In this document: one piece after another, positions 24,284 to 33,492 of the stretch
Position numbering within the stretch: the stretch's first letter is position 1
Layout: every line of letters begins with the position of its first letter
From: Sebastes aleutianus
Taxonomy: Eukaryota > Chordata > Actinopteri > Perciformes > Sebastidae
Direction of reading: 5' to 3'
NCBI GenBank assembly: GCA_916700875.1
Contig: CAKAKS010000039.1
Span: forward strand, 30,013,794-30,077,793
DNA length: 64,000 nt
Notes under the pieces: model-generated
The model's database searches: none
Told to the model about the DNA's origin: nothing
What the model saw: the letters and a program-made list of their open reading frames with translations, nothing else
Translations under genes and position numbers: made by a program

Positions 24284-24796
24284 CAGGTTTTGTGGCCTAA
24301 ATCAGATAAATGGAGCTAATTGCTTCACCGTGTCCCCTGTGTGTTCATGTTGTTGTTACGGATGATTGGCCTAATGAATCTGAATAATTGGAAATATGTA
24401 TACATGGTTATATTGTGGTACAGTTCAAGGTTTCAGGACCATAGAGAGTTTGTATTGTGTAGAGGCTGTAGTAGGAAAGTACAGTATGCCGTGTTCTGGG
24501 TATTTGTTTTGCACAATGCTGTCAATGCTGTTGCCTTTCTAATCATTCAAGTCAAATTTAATATTATGTTTTCAGTTTTTCTGTATTCCTCTATCTTTGC
24601 CATTATGTTATATTATTATATATAGTAATGGTAAGTTAGTTCAAGCTTTGAGAAATTACAGTTTTTTGCGTAGTGTGTATACAATAATTGCCTTCCTTTT
24701 TCCCATACATTATTATAAATCTGCATTCACAAAAAGTAAAATCTGATTGACCAAACCCAATGAAAAGTGATACACCTGCTGAATGTAGTGTATTTA

Positions 24797-25000
24797 AAGG
24801 GGCATTTCACTGAATTTACACATGAAGTTCAGTTTACTCATCACGAGGAGTGGCCTACTCGCAACCTGTGAAAACAGTTGTATAATGTCTTTTGCTGTTA
24901 TGGAGGGAGCTTTCAAATGTATGAAAAAGTAACCCTGATGATGACACAGTGACACTGAAATTCAGGAATTAATTTTGGCTGCCTCGGCTGCATCAATTTT
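24797..25000. repeat. TTAA-started repeat relic
   Basis: Starts TTTAAAGGGGCATTTCACTG and continues with text (GTGAAAACAGTTGTATAATG; TGATGATGACACAGTGACAC) that I associate with a teleost interspersed repeat. The right end is not found. Confidence 0.4.
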
Positions 25001-26786
25001 GGCCATTTCTTTTTAAAAAAATGTGCCTCTTGTGGGCCTCCTGGAGCTATTTTTTTACTATTTTATATGAAAGTGAAGATGTAGACCAGCAGATGGTGTA
25101 TTTACAAGCAAGTAAAGAAATTAAAGTTAAAATAGTTTTTTTTAAATCGTGAGTTCCTCGAGAATGTTTTCTACAGCATCAGGTGCAGGAAATGACAACT
25201 CGGACAGACAACAGTATAATCTTGTTATAACATCTTGGTTCACTTTGTCCATATTACACCCCTATCTCAAAGGATTTGCTGCCCATTTGCTTTACCATCA
25301 CTTTGCTGCATTGATTTGTGACCATAACCTTTCAAACATTGCTCTGAAAATCACAGTGGAACCAGAAAGAAGAAGGTAGCCGCTGAGAGACAAACTTTTA
25401 TATGTAGCAGGGTGTCTACCTTTTGGCTTGTTTGATGGAAATGATGATAAATACATTTATTCCCCTTGAGCATCTAAAACTTTATGGTAAATAAAACACT
25501 TAATGCTGCATCCTGTCTGTGTTTCATGTCGTCTTTATCGGTCCCTCACAAACATCCAAGGAAAGATGGATGGCTGGGTAGGAAAATGACAATGTCAGAA
25601 TTCAAAAACTCAGTTCAGTGGACTGAAGATCAGTACAATCAGCTGATTTCTAGGAAAGTAAATCTGCTAAAACATGGCAATTAAGATTCCCTCTGTCTTT
25701 GTGTTGACAAAACTGAGTCATGAGCATTTTGGGCTAATTAAGTTGAGCCTTAAAGCTGTTAGACTGATTGAGCCAGCCCTTCTCTTCCTGTGCCACCGAA
25801 CAGACGTTTCTGTCATGATTTGTTGATTCCACTCAGCCATGGCTTACGGACTCAAAGCGACTTTCTTTCTGTGATTCCCCAAATCTAAAATACCTCGGGA
25901 TGATTTAGAAATGTTAGAAAACTGTTTGCCGTTTTATTCTTCGTCCATCCATGCCATTTTAATTGATCATTTTCGTCATCTTCCTCTCTAGCAGCGTGTT
26001 GTTTCCTCCACAGCTGACCTTGTGTGCTTTGAACCAAGCAGTCATTGGCGATATGTTCCCAATGTCTTTACTCTACTGATAAATGAATATGGCAGAAAAA
26101 TTGTGTAGGAAAAGCAATTCCTCAGGCGTCACAACAATTCCCGTTCTCATTTTTCACATCCATTGAGAAAGGAAAAGCACTGAGTTACACTGAGACCCCT
26201 ACCTTACTGTTTTTTGTGTGAAGCTAACCTTTCCCCTACTCAAGATGGATATATGCAGAGATCTGTCACCGCATTATAAACACCCTCATGAGCGTGCTTG
26301 TACGTGTGAGAAACGGACAGAAAGATGGAATAGGGAAGGAGAGAAGAAAAGAGGAGCTCTGAAGGTTTCTATTATCTCAGAGTTCCTTTGCTCTTCCTCG
26401 GCACAGCAGACTCATTCGTCTGTTTCACTCTGTATGATTTGTCTGTGTGTTGGAGGTTAAGGGTACTTTGCATGAAGATTAAGTGTGCTCTTTGACAGCT
26501 CTGCCCCCTAAGAAAGACTGATGGGCTTCTTTAATAGACATCCGACCTTTGGGCCCCGAATGAGAAAAAGTGTGTGTGCTCATTGAACAACACTGTGTGG
26601 TGCCTGGATGGGCTGACATCTAAACCTTGACCATCATTCACCACAGATCTCTCTTTTTTTTACTCAAGGAGCAAAACTGAAGAAAAAGTCATCTTAATGA
26701 AAACATACTCAAACTTCCCATGCTCAAAAAACTTGTGACAACTTTTTAGCTGCACATCAAGCGTTTAGTTAAATATGCAACAATTC
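25001..26786. other. intergenic sequence, no gene recognised
   Basis: No domain-bearing frames, arrays or element ends seen. Confidence 0.4.
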
Positions 26787-27070
26787 AACGTATGCTCATA
26801 CAACGGTTTGTAGGATATCTTACGAAAAGTTATTTTTTGTGCTTTCTCCTACAAACATCGAGCAACATGATTCACGAGCGATCAGTGTGTCTGCGCACAC
26901 CCCTGCAGTGCAGAACCTGTTTAGGCAACAAAACTACTTGGTTAGGTTCAGGAAAATATTGTGGTTTGGGTTCAAATAAGTAAGTTTGAACTACTTGGTT
27001 AGGTTTAGACAACAGAACTACTTGGTTAGGTTTAGGAAAAGATTGTGATTTGGGTTGAAATAGGTAGATT
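26787..27070. mobile_element. one-ended copy of the 21176-type element with doubled module
   Basis: TCATACAACGGTTTGTAGGA and ACGAAAAGTTATTTTTT match the left end of 21176-21683. 26925-27060 then holds the GGTTTAGG...AACAAAACTACTTGGTTAG...GGAAAATATTGTGGTTTGGG module twice in tandem. The opposite terminal repeat is missing. Confidence 0.6.
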
Positions 27071-27239
27071 GTTACATAGTTTAAAAAGGCCAAAATTAAA
27101 AGATTAAACAGTCCAAATACTCTGGTGACAGTAGGCCCTATCTGTCCGGATGAAACCATAAAAAGAATAACTAAACTTAAACGTCATTATATTCATCATA
27201 TACATACAGTACAAGTACATACATGAAATTTGACCTCTG

Positions 27240-27407
27240 AATTCAACCGTAATCGTAAGCATTGTAGGAGCAGTGGGCTGCTGTAACTTGGGGTTCAGTG
27301 TGTCACTCAAGGACACTTCAACATGTGGACAGCAGGAATAGGAGGATTGAACCAGAAACCTTGCGGTTTAAGGACGACCCGCTCTGTCCACTGAGCTACA
27401 TCCACCC
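27240..27407 (-). mobile_element. tRNA-headed SINE
   Basis: On the - strand the head reads TGTAGCTCAGTGGACAGAGC (A-box-like, 27399-27380) and GGTTCAATCC (B-box-like, 27353-27344), with tRNA-like spacing. It is followed by CACATGTTGAAGTGTCCTTG and GTGACACACTGAACCCC, a body I recognise from teleost tRNA-derived SINEs. There is no tRNA acceptor-stem pairing, so it is not a functional tRNA gene. The 3' end, somewhere before 27140, is unclear. Confidence 0.65.
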
Positions 27408-27641
27408 ACAAAACCCATAAATTGTATGCATGTGGAAACATGTGGTATGCCATCACGACTTTAATCAGCCACAGAGTTGAATTCAAATGAGCCATCCTCC
27501 ACTTTAATAATGATGTGGTAGTTAATTGATTATTTCCAACAGGAAACTCAGAGGTCACAGTCAGATACAGAACAGCACGACTGCTATTGAGTGTTTTGCT
27601 GAAGGACACCTGAGCAAGGGGCTTGCTGTCTTGGACCAAAT

Positions 27642-28325
27642 CATAGACTGTCTATATAGATGGACGACGCGTCTCCACTTCCTCCCACTGTACAAATATG
27701 AAGCCAAAATATCCCGGATATCCCGGAGCTGCCATCTTGAGATTTTGACGTCATTTGGAGCCAGAGTTTCCGCAGTAGTGATCGGGGGGGCCGGAGCAGC
27801 AGTATCGAGGTCCCGCCCACTCACCCACCCGAGCCAATCACAAGCACGGCCGCAGCTGGCTATCATGGGCCACTTAGCTTCTATGTTAGCACCACGGTAG
27901 CTTTTTGGCTAGAAAGACACAACAACTAATATCTCTATAACTACATTAATGATCAATTTGACACATGTTCTATTACATAGACTCGTGACGGTTATGGAAA
28001 GTTAAAGTTACATCTCCTCTCTCGTACAATTCCCTGTCAATCATGACGTCCCACCCCCTTTTTATAGCATCAAATAACTAATTAAAACCAAACTTCTCAG
28101 GAAAATGAACACTTGAACATATATCAGCATGATAATAACTACCTAAAATGATAGAAACCAACTTTGGGAATAATTTGTGTGATGTTTGGCCCATGTCTCA
28201 TCCGCTAACATGGAGGGAGCTGTATTTATGACCTATATTGCAGCCAGCCACCAGGGGGTGATAGTGATGTTTTGGCTTCACTTTTGGGGAGCTGTCATTT
28301 CATCCATCTTTATATACAGTCTATG
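27642..28325. mobile_element. 684-bp inverted-repeat MITE, hAT-like
   Basis: The ends CATAGACTGTCTATATAGAT and the complement of ATCTTTATATACAGTCTATG form imperfect terminal inverted repeats of about 23 bp. Flanks GACCAAAT and GACCAACC share six of eight bases, consistent with an eroded 8-bp target duplication. The short opposing frames inside (27526-27900 +, 27561-27866 -) are not supported as genes. Confidence 0.7.
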
Positions 28326-29083
28326 GACCAACCCAGCAATATGTTAGTCAGTCTCATTACTTTCCAACTTCTCAAGACTGTCTCCCACTCTTAGCACCAC
28401 AGTTATTTGCTCCCATTGAAATTAAAGTTATGCTTTTATATTAATTTTTTAAAAAGCTAAAGAACTTCCTAGAACAGTTGTAGCAAATGATACATAAACA
28501 AAAGTAAATGATTTATTTGATGGGGACTATTTTCAGCCACAGATTTGGTGTTTAAGTGAATATTTTCGAAGATTGACTGAATGAACTACAGTGCCCATGT
28601 TCATCATACAGCAATAAAGGAACATGTCACCCATGTGCAACACTGGGGCTCAGTTTTTGGACAACAGCGGAGGTTTATGCCACAGAGTTATGAGCTATAA
28701 TGAGGCTTTGGCTACACAGACAGTACTTGTTAGTAGGATAAATTCATTGTTGGCTTTGGTCTTTCATTGGATTTGTTGACAGTAAGAAAATATACAGTAG
28801 AATATTCAGCCTGTTCTCATTCCCAGGGCATCAAATACCGGTGCTCTGTCACGGCCGTCGGCGTTTGACACAAGGCACACTTTAACGCCGGTATGCCGGT
28901 TTTGGATTGTTGGTTAAAAACAAGACATTTTATGTGTCAACTTATGCCCTAGTAAAGTGTAAAAGGCATTTTTTGCTATTTTATAAACCAACATTTTAGA
29001 GAGTCTTTTCAAATATTATTTTATAGACCAAACAATCAATTAATCGAGTACAACCATGTCATGTTAGCTTGTCGCAAAGACGG
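28326..29083. other. intergenic sequence with one repeat fragment
   Basis: 28812-28875 (TGTTCTCATTCCCAGGGCAT; GTCGGCGTTTGAC) is related to the fragment at 13431. Otherwise nothing was recognised. Confidence 0.4.
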
Positions 29084-29645
29084 TTAAATAACGCTCCAAA
29101 CTTATGTAAATTTTTGGCAAGGAAAAACTGACATGAACATTTTCAAAGGGGGCCCTTGACCTCTGACCTCAAGATGTGTGTATGTCTCTGACCTCAATAT
29201 TGATATGTGTATGTCCACGAGTCTCCCCTTTACAGACATGCCCCCTTTATTATAATCACATGCCGTTTGGGGCAAGTCATAGTCAAGTCAGAACACTGAC
29301 ACACTGACAGCTGTTGTTGCCTGTTAGGCTGCAGTTTTCCAAGTTATGATTTGAGCATATTTTTTTTATGCTAAATGCAGTACCTGTTAGGGTTTCTGGA
29401 CAATATGTGTCATTGTTTTGTGTTGTTAATTGATTTCCAATAATAAATATATACATACATTTGCACAAAGCAATATTTGTTCACTCCCATGTTGATAAGG
29501 ATATTAAATACTTGACAAATCTCCCTTTAAGATTACATTTTGAACAGATACAAAAATTGTGAAAAATGTGTGATTAATCGCGATTAACTATGGACCATCA
29601 TGCGATTCATTTGGTTTAAATATTTTAATGGATTGACAGCCCTAG
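29084..29645. mobile_element. dispersed repeat, copy B, ending in ATTAATCGCGATTAA-type text
   Basis: The left 190 bp match 6224-6400. The right part ends with TGTGATTAATCGCGATTAAC, then GGATTGACAGCCCTAG, an end typical of a teleost non-autonomous DNA transposon. The CTAGGGCTGTCAATC inverse at the left was not found. Confidence 0.55.
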
Positions 29646-30029
29646 AAAATAATCGTTATAGTAGCAGCCCTATACAGTCTATAAGTTCTGTCATTTCAGT
29701 GTAGTTCGTATTCTATATGTAAGATCATAAAATCCTGCATGTATGTAAATATACAGTAACAGAGAAGATTAGAGAGAGAGAGAGAAGGGAGACGCTCCTT
29801 CTGAGAAACAACCAAATAAAATTCCCCACAAGAATTAACAATTTATTACAGAGCTAGGAGGAAAGGAAAAAAACAGTGTTCATAATGAAAAAAAACAAAA
29901 ATATTAAATTATTAAATTCAGGAATTATTCAGAAGATTGCAATCTAATGTTGTTTTGGAGCCATTATGTAGGGCTTATACAGTAGTTTCATTATAATGTT
30001 ACACAACCCCCCTAAAATGTATCATTACT
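29646..30029. other. AT-rich sequence upstream of the promoter
   Basis: A short GA run (29770-29785) and poly-A stretches; no other feature. Confidence 0.4.
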
Positions 30030-30130
30030 GAAGTTTCTTTCTCTCCGGCTGCCCCGCGGGCACCGCACCGCACCGCGCCGCACCGCCGCTCTGCCGCTCC
30101 TCCGCTCTGTGTGCGCTGCGCTCACACACA
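30030..30130 (+). promoter_or_regulatory. CpG-rich promoter-like segment upstream of exon 1
   Basis: This is a GC- and CpG-dense stretch in otherwise AT-leaning DNA. It contains CCCGCGGGC and repeated CACCGC/GCCGC units, about 630-730 bp upstream of the start codon. CpG-rich segments in front of a first exon are typical of vertebrate promoters. No clear TATA box is placed; a TATAAG at about 30187 is a weak candidate. The transcription start cannot be fixed from sequence alone. Confidence 0.5.
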
Positions 30131-30761
30131 CACACAGGATGCTCTTCATGGAGGCTTCCCGAGCGCGTCCGTCGCTCTTGCATTGAATATAAGATGATAG
30201 GGAGCAGTAAATCACCTTTAAAAGCGTGGACGGGTAATATATGCTGGAATAAGGGCTATAAAGCTGTCTGATGATAAAATGACGCGTGTGATGTTGACGT
30301 CTCCTCCAAAACCTGCTGCTGCTGCTGCACCTGCCCATCATTCAAAAAGTCACGCAAAAAAAAAAAAGGGGTGTCTAAATTTGGCCACAACGAAATGAGT
30401 GATGCTGAGTGACCCTCCACCACCACCACTCCTCTCTCTCTCCATCTCACCTCCTCCTCCTCCTCCTCCTCCTCCTCCTCTTCCTCCCCCCCACCTCTCT
30501 GTCCTCCTCATAAATCTATTGGTTGTGGTCTCGGCTCCACTATCCAATGCTTTGCTGATCAGACTGCAGTTGTATTTGGGGGAAGTTGGCAGCTGGCTGC
30601 TCACACGGTGAAAAGGCTTCTCCTCTCTCCTCTTCTTCTCTCCTCTTCCTCGGCGCTTTGGACTGGACAGTGGAATTATGAGCAGAGCTGACCCAGCCTT
30701 CAGCACCCTGTCTTGAATCATCTGTCTCTGTTTTCACACCGCGAGAACATTTTATAAAACC
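30131..30761 (+). promoter_or_regulatory. proximal promoter and/or 5' untranslated leader of the exon 1 gene
   Basis: This lies between the CpG-rich segment and the ATG. It contains a CTG-type run (30315-30330), a CTC-repeat tract (30450-30486) and further CT-rich stretches, patterns common in vertebrate 5' leaders. There is no convincing acceptor site just upstream of the ATG, so the start codon may lie in the first exon. The exon/promoter boundary is not resolved. Confidence 0.45.
30450..30486. repeat. (CTC)n trinucleotide tract in the leader
   Basis: A run of CTC/TCC units just upstream of exon 1. The complementary purine strand gives a spurious glycine-rich frame, which is not a gene. 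Confidence 0.9.
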
Positions 30762-30809
30762 ATGGAGATTGGAGCTCTCCGCATCCTCTTGGCTTTCCTC
30801 GTCCCCCAG
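30762..30809 (+). CDS. coding exon 1 (signal-peptide exon) of a secreted or membrane protein; possibly a cadherin
   Basis: The exon reads MEIGALRILLAFLVPQ and ends at CAG followed by GTAAGA, a near-consensus donor, in phase 0 after exactly 48 coding nt. The start lies in a strong Kozak context (A at -3, G at +4) behind a long 5' leader and a CpG-rich stretch. The hydrophobic run of about residues 5-14 is what is expected of the start of a signal peptide whose cleavage site lies in exon 2, so the product should enter the secretory pathway. Beyond the donor the frame runs into GT/GA repeats, so the coding part stops there. In classical cadherins and T-cadherin, exon 1 also encodes about 15-16 leader residues, and early introns are very long. 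That matches the absence of any recognisable exon 2 in the next 33 kb. The family assignment is a guess; any type I membrane or secreted protein with a leader exon would fit. Confidence 0.72.
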
Positions 30810-30828
30810 GTAAGACAGGACAAGGTGT

Positions 30829-30830
30829 GC

Positions 30831-30907
<77 letters not shown>
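30829..30907. repeat. compound (GT)n(GA)n microsatellite at the start of intron 1
   Basis: GT repeats pass directly into about 28 GA units, beginning about 20 nt after the splice donor. Frames through it encode only RE/ER repeats and are artefacts. Confidence 0.95.
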
Positions 30908-30909
<2 letters not shown>

Positions 30910-31214
30910 GGATTTGGGGATTTTGGGACGATTCCACGATCCGTCTCGCTCAGGCTACTCTTGTGCGCAAAATAGCATGGCTTGCCAAGTTTGTCCCGAG
31001 TCTCTGCACATAAATAACACCATCACCTGCCTGCACTGCACTGCCAGGAGCCGTGCGTGCCGTGCCGTGCCGTGCCACTACAGGACAAGTTGAAACCCCC
31101 CGTTTAGTGCCACTCTCTTTCTGTCCGCATTCGTGGCGCCGAGGAGTTTTGGGGCTGGAGGAGGAGGGTGTCGGGTCTGGCGATCTGCAGTGGTCTCTCA
31201 CTTTAGGGGACATT

Positions 31215-31310
31215 TTTTTGTGTCGAGAAGAGAGAGAGAGACGATCAGAGAGGAAAGAGAGAGAATGGATGGAGAGGGAGAGAGAGAGAAAGAGAGAAAG
31301 AGAGAGCGCA
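31215..31310. repeat. imperfect GA-rich tract
   Basis: Purine-rich imperfect GAGA/GAAA tract between two longer (GA)n arrays. Confidence 0.8.
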
Positions 31311-31439
31311 GGGGTGTATCTTATGTCTATGTGCAAATCACGGCTCCGGCTCTTGTTGTCTCCGGTCGCATCTATATTCCGCTCAGCCACCAACTTCAGC
31401 GTTTCTTTGGGCTTGTGTGTGTGTGTGGGAAGCAAACAG

Positions 31440-31483
31440 GCGGATGGAGGAGAAGAGAGGAGAGGAGGAGGAGAGGAGAGGAG

Positions 31484-31553
<70 letters not shown>
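31440..31553. repeat. purine minisatellite plus (GA)n array
   Basis: GGAGGAGA-type units run into about 32 uninterrupted GA dinucleotides. All three + frames show only Glu/Arg-rich artefact peptides. Confidence 0.95.
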
Positions 31554-31554
<1 letters not shown>

Positions 31555-31723
31555 CAGGGGGGTGTCAGAGAGGCAAACTTGGCCGGCTATTTGTGTCGTC
31601 TCTCCGGATAGGCTATTTCACTCTATTGCTCTCCGTATAGACGTGGATTCTCTCGGGATATTTAATAAAGCCTTAATTCCCACAGTGATAGAGGCACTGG
31701 TCCGTTTGATCTGACTTTAATAT

Positions 31724-31757
<34 letters not shown>
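31724..31757. repeat. (GA)n microsatellite
   Basis: About 16 GA units; the third long GA array within 1 kb of exon 1. Confidence 0.9.
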
Positions 31758-31763
<6 letters not shown>

Positions 31764-32671
31764 AGGTAACTCGGAACAGCTGTGTCTGCCAGTCAAGTCT
31801 TTAAGATGTAAAAGAAGAATGGCAGCAGCAAGGCTGATGTCTGATGTGACATCTCTTCACACTTTTTTGTGCATTTTTCTGGCTTGAATATAAACCTCTG
31901 CCCTGCTGCAGATGGATCCACGCTGCAGGGATATTGCTCTTCTCCAGCTTCTTTGACCTCTGATCTCCTCACTCACTGCAGACAGACAAAAATGTATTAT
32001 TATTATTATATATTCCCTACATGAGGATCAGTGCAAATTAGCATTAAAGTCATCCCTTGCTCGCTCTAATGACAGTGGCACCCCTCTCTGCAAAAGTTTA
32101 AGTGGCAGCTAATTTTAAAATAACCAGGCTGAGAGTATTCCTGAACACAGCAACAATGGGAGAGCCCCGGAGCGTGGCAGGCAAACAGCTCATTTGGGGA
32201 AACTCTGTGTTGTTGTGCTGCTTCTCTCTCTCTCTCCTCTCTCTCCTCTCTCTCTACTGCAGGATGTTTTGAGAGGCAGCAGACATGCACAGCTCATTTG
32301 GTATTTTCTTGTTTGACCTGGGTAGGCTTAGTGCTCATTTTCTGCTGCGTGTTATTCATTTTTAATTGGATATAAGCCACCGGCCTCGTCTCCACGTCGT
32401 GGTTCGATCTTCTGATCCGAGGCTGTCATGATTCAGGCTAATAGTGCCTACAAAGAAATTATTTAACTCTCTGTTTTATTGATCTGGACCTGCCCCCTCT
32501 TGAACACAAATGCACTCCGTACCTCCCACACCCAGAGGCTTTCCATTGACTTTTTTCATTCACTTTTTGTGATGTGTATATCCACACATGCACTTGCTTC
32601 TGCTGTGGAAGTTATATTCAAAAGACACACATTCACAACACAGTGCCAGATCTGTATAGCAGGTGAGATCA
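31758..32671. other. intron sequence without recognised genes
   Basis: Apart from the CT tract at 32225 and a short ATT run near 32000, nothing recognised. Confidence 0.4.
32225..32256. repeat. (CT)-rich microsatellite
   Basis: Interrupted CT/CCT repeats on the + strand, that is, purines on the - strand, opposite to the upstream GA arrays. Confidence 0.8.
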
Positions 32672-33492
32672 GGGCCTGCTCTAGTCCTTTTGGTGCCCCA
32701 TAGGTGAAATTTGGATTTTGAGCCGAACCCATAGCCCCGTAAACTGCAACACACATCAAATTAAGATTTTTATTTTCATAAATAAGTATAAAATTAATAA
32801 GCAATTGGTCCCTGATATTGTTGGCTTTAAAGTGTTTAGTCAGTTTCACTACAACAAGAGTTACAGGGGTGAAGACTGTATTTGTTTCTTTCTTTATTTG
32901 TTCATTTGTTACCTCAATGCAGAAAATGCGGAAGGACAGCGCCCACCAGCATGTTGAACAAAATAATTTTTTTAGAGGGCAACCAGCGGGAGCTGTCAGA
33001 GACCTGTAAAATGTCTGTAAGAGTGTTCATGAATGGTTTAAGATTCCGGTGTTTGAGAACTCGTGTGAGTAAATTTGTGTTTGTGGAGCAGATGCACCAT
33101 TTCTGTCAAACCCCCATCCCAATTGGTCCCTGATATTGTTGGCTTAAAAGTGTTAAGTTAGTTATACTACAATTTACACTTTTATTAACTAATAAGTGCG
33201 GCCGGGGAGATGAAAAGGTGAGTTCCAGGGTTGAAAAGTGTATTTCTTTCTTTCTTTAATTGTTCATTTGTTACCTTAATGCAGAAAATAAGGTCCCACT
33301 GGCATTTTTTAAAAATATATTTTTGACCAGTGCCCCTCCCCCCCAGAAGATGGCGCCCCCCCAGAACCGTCCAGTACCCCTGAATGCAATGCACTAATCT
33401 TGACGGTTAATGATTGGTTAATGAGGGTCGGCTATCGGTTAGAAAATAAATAAAAAATTAGCATTCCGAACATATGCCTTAAGCCGGCCCTG
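32672..33492. mobile_element. 821-bp hAT-like element with an internal duplication and an inserted fragment
   Basis: The ends are CAGGGCCTGCTCTAG at the left, and GCCGGCCCTG at the right, which is the complement of CAGGGCCGGC. These are CAGGGCC-type hAT termini. Inside, 32801-32935 is repeated at about 33119-33295: both start AATTGGTCCCTGATATTGTT and later contain TTGTTCATTTGTTACCT and AATGCAGAAAAT. 33368-33478 is a fragment of the family at 38125-38230. There is no intact transposase. Confidence 0.6.

Noticed and set aside
27342..27407. Possible tRNA gene on the minus strand
   Set aside because: A- and B-box-like motifs are present, but there is no acceptor-stem pairing or clean cloverleaf, and SINE-type sequence follows.
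27526..27900. Plus frame of 124 codons and an opposing minus frame
   Set aside because: Both lie largely in the inverted-repeat MITE starting at 27642 and have no domain features.
31053..31714. Two long overlapping + frames (about 195 codons each) after exon 1
   Set aside because: Their bulk is Arg/Glu repeats from GA arrays. The frame from exon 1 is closed off by the splice donor.
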